Origin: Turnera subulata
Lineage: Eukaryota > Streptophyta > Magnoliopsida > Malpighiales > Passifloraceae
NCBI GenBank assembly: GCA_028386065.3
Contig: JAKUCV010001501.1
Location: forward strand, 1-64,000
Length of the DNA stretch: 64,000 nt
Reading direction: 5' to 3'
In this document: positions 46,158 through 59,131 of the stretch, piece after piece
Layout of the letters: each line of letters starts with the position of its first letter
Numbering within the stretch: the first letter of the stretch is position 1
The notes under the pieces: model-generated
Databases searched by the model: none
Seen by the model: the letters and a program-made list of their open reading frames with translations, nothing else
Told to the model about the DNA's origin: nothing
Made by a program: the position numbers and the translations under genes

Positions 46158-49100
46158 TCACTCTGGTGCTGTAAACAGGTGCGGATACTGAGAACGCATG
46201 TGCTCCTCAACTTCCCACGTGGACTCGTTCGCAGAGTGCTTGGTCCACTTAACCTTTACTGTAGGAATAACTCGGTTCCTCAACTGTCTGACCTCTCGGG
46301 CAAGGATCTGCTCCGGCAATTCTGTACATGTAAGATCCTCTACGACCTCAACATCTGCTGTAGTAACCACATGACTCGGATCAGATCTGTACCTCCTCAA
46401 CATGGAAATATGAAACACATCATGAATCCGGGACAACTCCTCTGGTAAAGATAATCTGTACGCCAAGGGTCCGACCCTTTCCACGATCTCATATGGTCCG
46501 ATGTACCTGGGACTCAGCTTCCCTCTTTTCCTGAATCAGATAACACCCTTCCAAGGTGCAACTCGGAGGAAAACTCTTTCTCCCACTTGGTACTCCATCT
46601 CACGACGATGCTTATCAGCATAACTCTTCTGTCGGTCCTATGCTGCTCTCATACTCTGCTTAACTACCTGAATCTTGTCAACTGTCTGCTTAACCAAATC
46701 TGGACCCACAATCAAACGGAGGCCTTCTTCATCCCAACGTACCGGATTTCGGCATTTCCTTCTATAAAGAGCTTCAAACGGTGGAATGCCAATGCTGGAA
46801 TGAAAACTGTTGTTGTAGGCGAACTCCGCTAGAGACAAATACTGATCCCAACTCCTACTGAAATTAAGAGCACAAGCCCTTAACATGTCCTCCAGTGTCT
46901 AAATAGTCCTCTCTGACTGTCCGTTTGTCTGAGGATGAAATGCAGTGCTGAAACTCAGCTTCATTCCCAAAGCTACTTGCAGACCCTTCCAGAACCGAGA
47001 TGTGAATCTCGGATCTCTGTCTGAGACTATGGACTTAAGAATCCCACGTAGTCTCACAATCTCTGCAACATACTGTTTCGCCAACTTATCCAGAGTATCT
47101 GTCTGTCGGATGGGGAGAAAATGAGCTGATTTTATAAGTCGATCAACGATAACCCAGATGGCATCATGCTGTCTCCGGGTCAACGGTAATCCAACCACAA
47201 AATCCATAGTGATCATCTCCCACTTCCACTCCGACACTGTCAAAGATCTCAACTTTCCCGCTGGAGCCTGATGCTCGGCTTTCACTTGCTGACAAGTGAT
47301 ACACTTAGCAACATACTCGGCTACATCTTTCTTCATACGCGGCCACCAAAAGTGACTCCTCAAATTCTGATACATCTTGGTGCTTCCGGGATGCATAGCA
47401 TACAGTGTCATATGTCCTTCTTCCAAAACCTGACTGCGTAGGTCACCAACACTGGGTACACATAGACGTTTCCCCAGCATCAATGCACTATCCTCAGTTA
47501 TGCGAAACTTGTCTTCTTTTCCACTACGGACTGATTCCTTCAGCTTGATCAAGTCGGGATCTCCATCTTATAGTTCCACAATCCAGCCTCTCAGGTTAGA
47601 CTTGACTTCAATATGGGTCAACAAGGCTCCTGTCTCATCAACTGACAGATCAACTCCCATCTTCCTTAACTCGTTAAGTGAGGATATCGAGTAGGTCGTG
47701 GAAGTATCTTCTGGTTGTCTCCGGCTCAAAGCATCTGCTACAACATTAGCTTTTCCAGGGTGATACTCAATAGTACAATCATAATCGTTCAGCAACTCAA
47801 CCCAACGTCGTTGTCGCAGGTTAAGTTCCTTCTGAGTCATGATGTACTTGAGACTCTTATGCTCTGCGAAGATCTGGCATCTCTCTCCAAACAGATAATG
47901 TCGCCAAATCTTCAATGCAATGATCACTACGACCATCTTTAGATCATGTGTCGGGTAGTTCTTCTCATGTGGTCTCCACTGTCTCGAAGCATAGGCAATC
48001 ACTCGGCCTTCTTGCATCAGAACTGCTCCCAAACCAAGACCTGAAGCATCGCAAAACGGCACGTACTCCACTCCTGGCTTAGGTACCGTCAAAACTGGTG
48101 CTGATGTCAACTTCCTCTTCAGTTCATCAAAACTCTTCTGGCAGGCATCACTCCATACAAAGGCTTGATCTTTCCTCAATAGCTTGGTCATGGGACTGGC
48201 TATTAAGGAAAAACCCTCGATGGATCTCCGGTAATATCCTGCAAGGCCAAGAAAACTCCTGACTTCGGGTACCGTCTCGGGCGGCTCCCACTCTAGAACA
48301 ACTTTCACTTTGGCAGGGTCAACCTTAATCCCATCCCCGGATACAACATGTCCAAGGAATGCAACTTCCTCAAGCCAGAACTCGCACTTGCTGAACTTGG
48401 CATACAACTCTTTCTCCCGCAGTCTCTGTAGTACTACCCTCAGGTGCTCCTCATGTTCTTCCCTACTCTTGGAGTATATCAGAATGTCGTCGATGAAGAC
48501 TACCACAAACTAGTCCAAGAACTCGTTCAGGACCAAGTGCATCAAGCACATAAAAACTACAGGTGCATTGGTCAAGCCGAAAGGAACCACTGTGAACTCA
48601 AAATGCCTATACCGAGTACGGAAGGCCGTCTTTGGTATGTCCTTCTCTGCAATTTTGACCTGATGGTAGCCAGGTCGAAGATCTATCTTGGAAAATACAG
48701 TAGCTCCCTGTAACTGATCAAAGAGGTCATCAATCCTGGGAAGCGGGTACTTGTTCTTCACTATCACTTTGTTCAGCTGTTGGTAGTCCACACACATCTG
48801 CAAACTGCCATCTTTCTTCTTCACGAAGAGGACTGGTGATCCCTAGGGTGATATACTAGGTCTGATAAATCCTTTCTCGAGCAGCTCATCTAACTGTTTC
48901 TTCAGCTCCTGGAGTTTTGTCGGTGCCATCCGTTATGGTGCCATCGAGATAGGTGTCACTCCTGGCATCAAATCGATGGTGTACTCGACTTCCCTATCAG
49001 GTGGCAATCCTGGCAGATCCTCTGGAAACACATCTGGAAACTCCCTCACAACTATGATGTCCTCCAAAACCGGAGTCTGAACTTCTTCACCCTTGACATG

Positions 49101-50793
49101 GGTCAACAAAGCATCTGGACCCAACGACTTCTTCCCAATATCCTGATTAGCAGAGATACTACATGTAGTAGCAGCTCTCCCAATACCTGTCAACAAAACC
49201 TTTCGCCCACCATCGGATGTCAACAGAACTTCTTTGGTTCGACAGTTCACCATAGCACTGTACTTGGACAACCAATCCATCCCTAAGATGATATCGAAAC
49301 CTCCCATGTTCATTACAGTTAACCGTGCAAGAAAAACCTCGCTATCGTATGAAAGTGAAACATCTCTGCACACATGGGTTAACCTGACCACTATACCCGC
49401 AGGTAACCTAACCCTCATCGGACAAGTTAAACTCTCTCCCGAACAGTTATGTAGTATTGCAAAGCTTTGCGCAACAAATGAATGCGTAGCACCAGGATCA
49501 ATCAAAGTATAAGCAGTACTACCTAAGACTGTAAAAGTACCTGCTATGACATCGGCATTCTCTGGATCCTCATCAGCGATGATCACAAATGCTCTCGGCA
49601 CTGCTGCACTCTGATTCATGGCTGACTGGGTCCTAGCAAGAACAGCTCCACATCTTCGGCCTCGGCCAACTCCAGAACCACTAGGAACACTGGCAACTGA
49701 GGCTTGCACCGTCTGAACAGGTGTCGTACCTCCAGATCTTCCCAACTTGGGACAAGCATATCGGTAGTGCCCAACTTTGTTACACTCATAGCACCTCACC
49801 TGAGACAGAGGAGGTCTCGGACGAGCATTCCAAGATGAAGTCCCTCCAGACTGAGTCCAAGAACTGCCTCGGTTGTTGTTGTTGTTGTTGTTCCATCCAC
49901 ATCCCTGACTCTCTGGTATGAATCGGCTCTATCCATATCCTGACCGGTTCGCTGATGTCTGGAACCTCTAGTTCTGTCCCCCAGAACTCTGTGCAGCATG
50001 CCTCTTATGAATCTCCTGTTGCTCTCTCTCGTTGCCCAGCCAGATAATCTCAGCTCTCAGGGCATCTGTCAGCATATCCTGGTAAGTCTCATAGACCTTG
50101 CACCCCATGACTGTCTGAATGCCAGATCGAAGACCATCCCAGAAACGTTTACATCTGGCCTCCGGAGTAGCTACAAACTCACTGGCATAGATGGACAGGC
50201 GGTTAAACTTGATCTCATAATCATTGACCGTCTATTCTGGTCCCTGTTGCAGTCCCAGAAACTCTCGTCTCAGCTGGTCTTGGTATTCCTCAGAAACAAA
50301 CTTACTTCGGAACATCTCCATGAACTGGTTCTATGGCATAGTGATAGGTGTCGGTAGGTCCCTGGTGGTAGACTCCCACTAATCAACGGCATCTCCTCGG
50401 AACATGGCAGCGGCATATCTGGCCCACTTGTCATTCCTGCACGTCAAGCTTCAGCATAACCCTGGTCATCTGTCTGAGCCACTGATCAGCATCCTGTGGT
50501 GTAGTGACACCGGTAAAAATCTTTGCCCCAAGCTTCTCCAGCTTCATATACACTGGATCCTCGACTGGTCCCTAGTTTTCCTATTCCCGAGCTCCCATAG
50601 CATCGATACGTGCATCCCTGGCTTCTTGCCTTCGCAAAATCTAAGTTACCACGTCTAACATCTGCGTAGGGTCTCCCAAAGGAACATTCGGAAGGTGTTC
50701 CAGACCTCCCGCAACTTGCTGTGGTTGATCCACCGATACCTGATCGTCATCTAGGTGACCTCCAGCATGCTGATTCCCTCCAACCGGATCCAT
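46158..50793 (-). pseudogene. Gag-pol of element B, degenerate
   Basis: From an ATG at 50793, preceded by the splice-acceptor-like CATATAG|GTACGA shared with element A. Gag (about 49,750-50,793) has several stops and ends in a zinc knuckle CYECNKVGHYRYACP. Protease has DPGATHSF (near 49490). RT (47.6-48.9 kb) has [18 protein letters not shown] and [12 protein letters not shown]. RNase H has [12 protein letters not shown]. Integrase has an HHCC segment ([12 protein letters not shown]), MDFVVGLP, VSDRDPRF and HPQTNGQSERTI. The chromodomain tail is VKVKWTKHSANESTWEVEEHM, ending near 46158. In-frame stops lie near 46902, 47570, 48510 and 48843; several arise where element A has CAG or CAA codons. 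Not functional. Confidence 0.93.
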
Positions 50794-50900
50794 TCGTACC
50801 TATATGAGAATGTATATGTAAGCATGTCATATCATGTCGTGACCAATCTTATGCACAAACAAACAATCATGCAATCGCAGTTATGTCCCTAATGACCTAC

Positions 50901-50920
50901 TGCCTGCTCCGCTACCAAAA
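50901..50920 (-). other. Primer-binding-like site of element B
   Basis: Minus strand TTTTGGTAGCGGAGCAGGCA next to the 5' LTR, the undamaged form of the site in element A. Confidence 0.65.
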
Positions 50921-53619
50921 TAAAGCGCCCCGACCCGTATTTACCAGTTACAGTAAACACGTGCTGAAACTATTCTTTCTAACAGTTCAGGCACTACATC
51001 ACAGTAAAATATTACACAGTAAGCTCAAATACAACAGCACACAGTATACTACAACTGTCACCCATACTCGGGGATCATTATTCAATCTACACACTTTTCA
51101 CAACAGCAGTAGCATAATCCAGAATAAACATCATCATAAGCAATATAGAAAGCAGCAACACAGCAACATAAATAGCACAACAGCGAAAGTCTTAAATGCA
51201 CATGCAGCGAAGGTATGGATCCGGAGTCAGGTGGAGAAGAAAGCAGCAGCCATCGAACATCGTACCTGATCTACGAAACAACTAAACCTACGGGATGAAA
51301 CCCCGTAGGCGAGGGGTGAGTCCGAAGTGCTCACCGACGAAGGATAAACAGAGATATGTAATCAACCATAATACTTTCGAAGTAAACACAAACAACACAA
51401 CAGAAGAATCCTACTAAAACATACTGAGCCAAGACCAAAAGAATGTTTATTATTATTACCAATTTTATCTTCCGGGCCCCGTCACTGGACAAGCTAGGGT
51501 CGTACCTGGTTATTAACTAATTCCGGATGCCAGGCCAAAACACAATCCGGGATCAACATCCCAATAACAACATCATTCGGGATCAACATCCCCAACAACC
51601 ATACCAAACCGGCCATGACACCACAGAACTAGCCTCTAACCATCTAGTCGTACCACTACATTCCACGTGACAATTATATCATCATCTCAGTTTCAATCCA
51701 ATTTCATTACTCTATCCTCAATTATCCAACTTTTCATTATTTCAGATTATTCCACAGACCAAATCAACAACAGACTCATAACTTCAATTAATCACAGTTA
51801 ACAGTTCAGCAATATCCACAAGTCTAAACACAATCCAACAACAACTTCAACAATTTTCCATAGCAATCATATAACAGTCAATAATAATTTTAGCAGTTCA
51901 ATCAAACAACAAAAACAAACACAGTATTACGGGCACATATCCAAGGTTATCCATCCTCACCTTAGCCGATTATCAGTTATGGAATTGTCCAACAGACTCC
52001 AAGTCCGGTTCCTCAGGTATCTGCTCGTTATCAACTCCTATATCAAACAAATAATATGCACACATAAGTGATATGCAAATGTCATGCTACTACTGTATAC
52101 CGAAAAGAAATAAATACTAACTCGTCTCGGTTACTGCCACGGGTAAATTTTCCATTATCATCATAATTCACCATTTATTTCTAGGTGTCAAAATACCATA
52201 CTATATTTATACCCGGATATTATTCTGGTATAATACTTCTTTGATAATACCCTTTCCAAATTTATTTTCCTCCAAAATAATTATTATTTACTATATATAA
52301 TATACTTTTCCCAAAAATATAATTTCTACCAATTATTTTTATTTCCCAATTTATACTAGTGTTATACTTATTTCCCAAAATTATTTTCCTTCCCATAATT
52401 TTTTTCCTTCCATAATTATATTTTTTTCTTTTTCTATTTTTTTTAAATTTGGGCTGGGCCAAACGGCTCCAGCCCAACCTCTACACATGGCCACACCCAG
52501 GCCCGCACAGGAGCCCAGGCGCAGGCCCAGCAACCCAGCCCAGGTCAACAACCCAGGAGAGTCAACCCGGTCCAAGGCGTCAAACCCAGGCCCGCGGGTC
52601 AGCTCATCCGGGTCGACCTGGACCCGTTTGCACAATCGGGTCACCAGCACCAGGCTCACCTCGTGAGCTGCAGCGGCACGAATCGGCGCGCGATGGGACG
52701 GGACGGCACCAGCGACTGCAAGAAGAAGTGGGAAGGCGTGACGGCGGCACAGACGGAGGCGGTGGCTGTTGGCGCGTCCTGCTGTGGTGTCGGCGAGCAA
52801 AGGAAGGAGGCGGGATCCGACGGTTTACTCGTCGGGTTTGTCTCCACGGGACAGCGACGGCGGCTCGTGGTGGCGACGAGCGAGGCGAGGTGACGGTGGA
52901 GGCGAGTGAGGAAGCAGAAGATGGTGGTGGCGATGATGGTCGCAGGTGGAGGGGGTGGTAGTCTCGGCCACGGGTAGCAGCGGCATGGAGAAGGAAAGAG
53001 AAAAGAAGAAGGGGAGGGGGGGGGGGGCGTGACGTGGCGGTTGTGTGTTGGTTGTTTGTTTTTTTTTCTAATTCCTTTTTCTGGTTGGCTTGGTTGATGA
53101 GTTGCAGTAGGAGGTTGGGTTTTTTCTGGGCAATGGTGAGTTGCAGAGTTTGCAGAGGGAAGAGATGAGATGACTGTGTGTGCAAGCAGAGGCAGAAGAA
53201 AAAAAAGAACACAGGTAATGGGCATGCAAACTGGTAAAGCGTGGGCAGGACACTGATGAAGCACGGGTGGCACAATGCACTCACAAGCTTCACAGTGGGT
53301 GGCGGCTGCCTCGTTGCTATGCAGCATGTGTGGCGGGTTCTGTCCGGACCAGAAAATAATTATAATACCCCTTGACTTTATTTCTGGTCCGATAACTCGA
53401 GGTTAATCCCGACTTTTCTGAAGATTCCTGGATCCGAAAGATTCCAACTTGGTCCGAAAAATCTGCAGAAAAATCCCGAACGTGGGACAGGGCTCGGTTT
53501 CGGAACCCAAAGCTCAAATTACCATAAATTAACTACCCAAGATTAATTTTAATGGTAAATAACTGTAAAATAAATTTTACGGTGATGGTAAAAACGTAAA
53601 AATTACTCGGGCTGTTATA
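50921..53619 (-). repeat. 5' LTR of element B
   Basis: 2699 bp, very similar to 43355-46122 but with fewer GGGATCAACATCCC units (two, near 51548-51590) and small deletions. Its GC-rich open frames (52381-53327) are again low-complexity and are not called. Confidence 0.95.
51287..51335 (-). promoter_or_regulatory. Twin-hairpin block, 5' LTR of element B
   Basis: Both stems are perfect: CCTACGGG (51287-51294) with CCCGTAGG (51302-51309), and GGTGAG (51315-51320) with CTCACC (51330-51335). Confidence 0.65.
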
Positions 53620-54074
53620 CCATATCCCATTACTATCCACAACACCACCGGCGGAGGCAGATTGTGCACTGCCCCGGATAGCTCCGTCGGTATTCAGCTT
53701 TACTTTTCCCGGTGAAGGAGCAATCCACCGAACTTGGACAGTGTGAGAGTGATGAACATTGAGTGACTCTTTCTTGTGTAAGGCATCCATAAACTCCTTG
53801 CCACACAGAATAATCTGGGTACTTGGATTCAAGAGAATCTCATTGTCACTATCAAAAACAAAGGCATTACGCCAATCCCAGATTTTCCAACAAGTCACCC
53901 CGAAAAGAATAGGTCGGGGGATAGATGTGGCAGCCAGATTTTGATAAGAAAGGTTAACAAGTATCTAATCAGCAATGGATGTGATGCTATAGAAATTTCG
54001 GGGGCCTTGAGCAGCAAAACAAGTCCATATGTCAATGATCTTCTTTTCTTTAAACACTGCCTACTACCTCCACC
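53620..54074 (-). pseudogene. LINE remnant, 5' half: zf-RVT end and start of RNase H domain
   Basis: Minus-strand reading gives KKIIDIWTCFAAQGP, then an in-frame TAG, then SYQNLAATSIPRPILFG and TCWKIWDWRNAFVF (end of the zf-RVT-type region), followed by WIAPSPGKVKLNTDGAIRGS, the usual start of the RNase H-like domain with its first Asp. The frame continues into 43354 once element B is removed. It is 5'-truncated, as most LINE copies are. Confidence 0.8.
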
Positions 54075-54120
54075 GAAACATATCAACTCTTTAATTTTTT
54101 AAATTTTTTAAAATTTGACA

Positions 54121-54959
54121 AAGATCCTCCTTTCTTAAAATATCGCCTAGTACCTCGCCTCTTCCACCAGAGTCCTTTGCTTCCTCCCCTCTTCCACTCC
54201 ATCAACTTCAACTGCCACCCCACCATACATCGTCATTGCCCTTCACCGCCAATCCAAGTACTCCGACCTCCTCTCCCTCCACCTCTTCATCACCCAAGCC
54301 GCCGTCCCCAAACTAAATATTAAGATAAATTTTGAGTTTTAGATCAACTGGTAATAAGAATCTTTTGGATCTGCAAATTGAAAGATTTTTTAATGAATTT
54401 GTTCATATATAAAAATATATATTTATTAATGGAATTGTTCATACATAAATATATATATTTATAATATATATATGTGTATATATATATATATATATACGAT
54501 ATTGTAGAAATCTGTTATTGTCAAGGAAATTGTATTATGAGAACAAGTTTGATAAGATCTGCTATATGGATTTACTATTGATTTTAGAGCTTGGGCTTCT
54601 CTGGGAGGAAAGAAGCTTTCTTTCTCAATTATAGCCTTGCTCAACAATCACAGGAATTTCAGGATTCTTATTCCTTTCCATGTCTCGTAAGTTGAACAAT
54701 CCGATTTTAACATGATTCGTCGTCGTGAGATGCCATGGAGGCATTGGCGTCTTGGCAGTATTCTTGGGGAAGAAGGAAATATTGTAAAATAGTTTTAAAT
54801 TTTCAAAATACAATATTAAATAAAATAAAATGATACGTCTATACAATAAAATAACGATTTGTTGACCTGATTAAATTGAGCTAACGTGATAAAAAAAAGG
54901 GGGCAAATAAAGATTTGTTGACCTATATAAATTGAGCTAACGTGTTTAAAAAAGTAGGC
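54121..54959. other. AT-rich intergenic DNA, partly repeat-derived
   Basis: No intact gene. A Ser/Pro-rich stretch near 54160-54310 could be a decayed gene fragment. A GATTTGTTGACC...GAGCTAACGTG segment occurs twice (about 54856-54888 and 54911-54942). 54911-54959 belongs to the dispersed repeat continued at 58081. A (TA) run lies near 54467-54496. Confidence 0.4.
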
Positions 54960-55324
54960 TGAAGCGCCCGACCCGTATTTACCGTACATAGTAAACACGT
55001 GCCGAAACTGTAACAACCTGACCAAACAAAGCCCAGCATACAGTGTATACAATAGAAACTCTGGCTTAACAGCCCAAATTATAGACATCAGAAATCTGGC
55101 CCTTCGGCCCAACATCAAAACATATCACCCGAACCCGGGAACATCAATAACATCACAACCGGCCCAAGGCCCAACAACAACAACAATCAGCACAGCGGAA
55201 GACTTTCAAAACTCACAAAGACACTGTATGCGACACTGATGCAAATTATGGATCCGAGTCCTGTCCAAGGGATAACGCCGTAGCCTGTCTGGAATGCAAC
55301 ATACCTGAACCACAAATTACTCAA

Positions 55325-55373
55325 CCTACAGGATGAAAGCCCGCAGGTGAGGGGTGAGTCTGAAGTGCCCACC
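55325..55373 (-). promoter_or_regulatory. Twin-hairpin block of LTR D, decayed
   Basis: CCTACAGG (55325-55332) faces CCCGCAGG (55340-55347) with two A-C mismatches that look like C-to-T decay. GGTGAG (55353-55358) faces CCCACC (55368-55373) with one mismatch. Confidence 0.45.
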
Positions 55374-55946
55374 GGGTAAAACCCATAAGCAAATTTACAT
55401 ATACAAGCAACCGTAAATTCCCAAGTCACATCACCAACAATTCACTAAGGTTCTCACGAACCTTAAATGACACACTTGTGATCCTAGACACGCTATTCCG
55501 ATTTTATTATCAGGGCCCTTATCACTAGTTAAATGGTGGCCGTCACCTGGTAGTCAAGCTAGCTAGCCCGTGGACCCTGCCCTGGTACCTCCACGTATAA
55601 CTGGCACAGACAGGGAGCAGACCCCAAGCACACTCTCCCCCAGCGCCTAAAATACTAATTGGTACAGACAGGGAGCAGACCCCAAGCACACTCTCCCCCA
55701 GCACCATAAAAATACGACTACCATCTGGCTGTTGCAACATTTAACTGTGATTTACTAGAGGTCTAAGTGTTTCTATTTTATTAATATTACCATTTTAGTC
55801 TTGATACCACAATACTGTTAACCAACCATCCACTCATTATCCCGAGCAGCCTCGCAGCCTCTCCGCTTGTTCGGATAATTATCAATACCACTTAACCATC
55901 AAATTCCACATAATAATGTTCCGGTACTCAAATCACGTCAATCTCA

Positions 55947-55978
55947 CAGACAACAACAACAACAACAACAACAACAAC
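55947..55978. repeat. (CAA)n microsatellite
   Basis: About ten ACA/CAA triplets in LTR D. Confidence 0.9.
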
Positions 55979-58080
55979 GGCAGCAAATATCAACTAAATT
56001 CATCTCACAACAACCATTCACAACCACAAGGTATCATACCAACAAATATCACACATAGTAAACAAACAGCAACTTGATATCACGGGCAGCATATAAATAT
56101 TTACTTATCCTCACCTTAGCCGATTACTCAACTCTGAAGACAATGACCGGTCCAAAGCCGGCTCCTCGGGAAACTGCCCGATGTCAAAACCTATACTACA
56201 AAACAACATGCTCACATAAATGCACATAATTGGTATGCTATGATGCCATAAATTGTAAATTAAACCCCCTTGGTTATACGTCATCATCTCAATAAAATTA
56301 TTATACTTGCCAAAATATAATTACCAAATATTATTATTTATTTTTCAAAAAGGTATTATTATATATACTTAGTGAAATATTTCTCAGAATATACGATACC
56401 ATATTTATTTCCAAAACATTTTCATAGTATGTATACCCCTTTTCTAAAATTATTTACTCCTATAATAATTTTTTAAAGGAAAATCATATTATAATTACAT
56501 TTTCTCAAAATTATATTAGTGTTATCATTTTATTTTTTTCCAGTAAAACATGTTCATATATTTCATATATATATTTTCCAGAATACTATAACTCATATTC
56601 ACCATATTATTATTAATATATCTATAACATAATTACCTTAATTTATCTAAAATAACATGTCTAAGTAATTATTTTCTAGATATATCAAATGAATAATTAT
56701 CTCAGGTCAAATTAATTATTCTGCCTGTTTTCAAAAAATTATACAATTCATAAAACCATATTTTTTTTCAGCAAAATATATTTTACAATTATATAGGTAT
56801 TTTCTTTCTCTTTTTTTTAATAACGGACTGGGCCATACTATGCAGCCCAACCCAAGCCCAAGGTCAAACACCCAAGGTGGTCCAGCCCAGGTGGAAGGCC
56901 AAGGCTCTGGTCAACAGTCTGGCCCGAAAGCCTAAGCCCAAGTCAACCTAGACCCACGCCGAAACCCGGTTGAGACAACAGGTCAACCCGACCCGAGGCT
57001 ACAACCCGGTGCGTGTGGCGGGTCGTTTTCTACCCGCTGCTCGCCTTAGAGGGTTGCGGCGATGGCAAGGCGAGGCGGGGCGGCGACGCATGCGGAGAAG
57101 AGGAGGACGAGGCGGCACGGGAAGGAGACGTCGCGGGGAGGAGCTGGTGGCGAGCAACGACGGCGAGGGGCGGCCGGCAGATCGTGGGCGGCGTCGATCT
57201 GTAGCAGAGGAGGAAGGCGACGACGCGGCGGCTGACGAGCTCCTGCTTCGTCGGCGGCGTGAGCAGATCGGAAAGGAGACGGCCGCAGGTGATGGTGGTT
57301 CATGCAGAGGAGGTCGGGTCGTCGGCGTCAGCTGCTTCCTTCGTCGGGTCGTCTTCGTCCGATCGTCTGTGTTGTTGTCCTGGCGCGACGGCGACGGTGC
57401 GACGAGACGGCCACGGCAGGGGAGTGACGCGGATGGGAGCTTACTGTCTTTGTTCGCCGGCAACAGCAGCAACAGTGGGAGGAGAAGGAGTTGGCGGCGA
57501 CAGGTTTGGTGGTTCACGGTGTGTTTAGTTGTTTTGTTTTTTTTTCTCTTATTTTTCTCTCTTTTTTTTTCCTGATTTTTCTCGTCTCTTTTTTTTTCCT
57601 TTTCTTTTCTTTTCTTTTTTTCTGGTTTGTGAGTGAGGGATGGGTGCTGGGTTTTTGTTTGCAAGAAGATGAGAAAGGTTGCAAATGAGTTTGCAGGCAG
57701 GAGAAAAGACGCCAGAGAGCAAGGTTTGCAGGAAGAAAAAAGCAGGTGCATCACGGGCGACACAGGATGAAAAAGAAAGGCGCCGCCTGCATTATTACCA
57801 CGATAATGCAGGCGTGTCCAAACCGGACCAGAAAATAACTGCATACCCCCTTAGTTATTTTCCGGTGTGATTTCTCTGAGGATTCCGGGACCCGAAAAAT
57901 ACCAACTTAGGTCCGAAAAATTCACGGAAAAATCCCGAGCGCGGGAAAAAGACTCGGTTACGAAAAACGACGCTCGATTTACCTTGAATTATTTACCCAA
58001 GATTAATTCTTTCGGTAAATCACTGTATAACGACTTTAAGAGTCCTGGTAAAAATCCAAATTTTTACCCGGACTGTTACA

Positions 58081-58230
58081 TAGGCCCTCATTATAACTTA
58101 TAGGATTTGAGGTGGTATGCAATGCCTACCTTAGAATTTCTCGAGGTGAGAATAGCGGTGTGACCTACAAAAATGAAGCCCACATGATGATGTGTCACAA
58201 CAAGAAGTCAACACATGACACTTACCACTT
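58081..58230. repeat. Dispersed repeat, second half, split by LTR D
   Basis: With 54911-54959 it forms one unit that matches the reverse complement of 42685-42850: CGTGTTT-AAA, GGCCCTC-ATATAACTT-TAGGATTTGAGG, then TACCTTAGAATTTCT. No ends or coding content recognised. Confidence 0.55.
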
Positions 58231-58276
58231 TTTTTTGATATAGCCTTATAGCTTCTTTTTCTCTAGTGATATAGCC

Positions 58277-58766
58277 TTGGACTCAATGATTATTCATTCG
58301 CCGGAACCTGAAGAATCATCACGTGAATATCCTACTCGATGTTGCTTGGATATTAGATGGAGACTGCCAGACTCTGGTAGGGTTGAACTGAATATTGATG
58401 AATCAAATAAAGGCAATCTGGGTGTGGCGATGGCTGAGGTAGTGTGTCGGGATTCTCACGGCTTTTGGAGCTTAAATTTTTCGGTTTCTCTGGATATTTC
58501 TACTTCTTACAAGGCTGAGGTGTCGGCTGTGTTATTTTGATTTGAACCAGGCATTGTTTAGAGACTTGCGACGCATCGTTCTAGAAGTTGACTCTTTTAC
58601 TCTTGTCCAGCAATTGCAACCACATAGTTCTGCTTCGTTCGAGCCTTAGTTTTGTCAAATCTACTCTCTTTTAGTCGTAATCAAGCACACTTACAGCGGA
58701 GGGAACAGGCTAGGGGATATGCTTGCCAATGCTGATTGTGGCCAGTTTTTGAAGCTACAACTTTGA
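58277..58766 (+). pseudogene. RNase H-like (RVT_3) remnant of a LINE
   Basis: The first part (58277-58540) reads CCLDIRWRLPDSGRVELNID, SNKGNLGVAMAEVVCRDSHG and SLDISTSYKAEVSAV, matching the N-terminal half of plant RNase H-like domains with the first Asp and the Glu of KAE. A frameshift near 58535 moves the rest to another frame: RRIVLEVDSFTLVQQL (third acidic residue), one internal TAG, then KHTYSGGNRLGDMLAN. Gene death is clear. No LINE RT is nearby. Confidence 0.75.
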
Positions 58767-59131
58767 AATTATGTTCTTTTTGCAATGACCTGAGGGTATT
58801 TCATGGCCCCGTTTATGCGTTAGCAGATTTTTAAATAATATGGGCGACGCCCTTTATTCACCAAAAACAGTACTAAGTTTAATTAACAAATGATGGTTTA
58901 AGTAGCAAATTTATGGAAAAATCTGTATAAGAACCAAATTTAATGACGGCCAAGTCCAGGATTGCCGTTAGTCCAAAACCTTGTAAGCATGAATGGTTTG
59001 CAACATTTAATTGTTACTTATCAATGTCTACAATTAGCCTAAGCGATGTTTTAAAACTCGGACTGACTTGGCAGGTCGAACCTGAATGACTGTGACCCAA
59101 CAAGTTTTTTTTGAATCAATATTCTCCTTTG
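58767..59131. other. Spacer before TFIIS copy 2
   Basis: No gene seen. TTTTAAAACTCGGACTGACT near 59049 resembles the ends of the fold-back elements at 1418-2896, but no partner end was found. Confidence 0.4.

Larger units (their letters stand above)
43355..53619 (-). mobile_element. Full-length Ty3/gypsy chromovirus B (Tekay/Del-like)
   Basis: 10.3 kb on the minus strand: 3' LTR 43355-46122, internal region 46123-50920, 5' LTR 50921-53619. An exact 5-bp target duplication CCATA lies at 43350-43354 and 53620-53624. The outer termini of the 5' LTR have mutated (TA...TA instead of TG...CA). It is the same lineage as element A, but older by the look of its LTR differences and many internal stops. 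Confidence 0.96.
54960..58080 (-). mobile_element. Solo LTR D of a chromovirus
   Basis: 3121 bp with ends TGAAGCGCCC...GGACTGTTACA and an exact target duplication TAGGC (54955-54959 and 58081-58085). On the minus strand it has a GC-rich segment (57,000-57,500), a former donor now reading CTCTAAG|GCGAGC (GT to GC), an acceptor and short exon near 56120-56200 (peptide GFDIGQFPEEPALDRS), a ~50-bp tandem duplication (about 55590-55710), a (CAA)n run (55947-55978) and twin hairpins. It shares the ~50-bp duplication with LTR E, so D and E are one subfamily. Confidence 0.93.

Noticed and set aside
54160..54310. Possible PPR or other gene fragment (YIVIALHRQSKYSDLL-like reading)
   Set aside because: Too short and low in complexity, with an early stop and no second repeat to support it.
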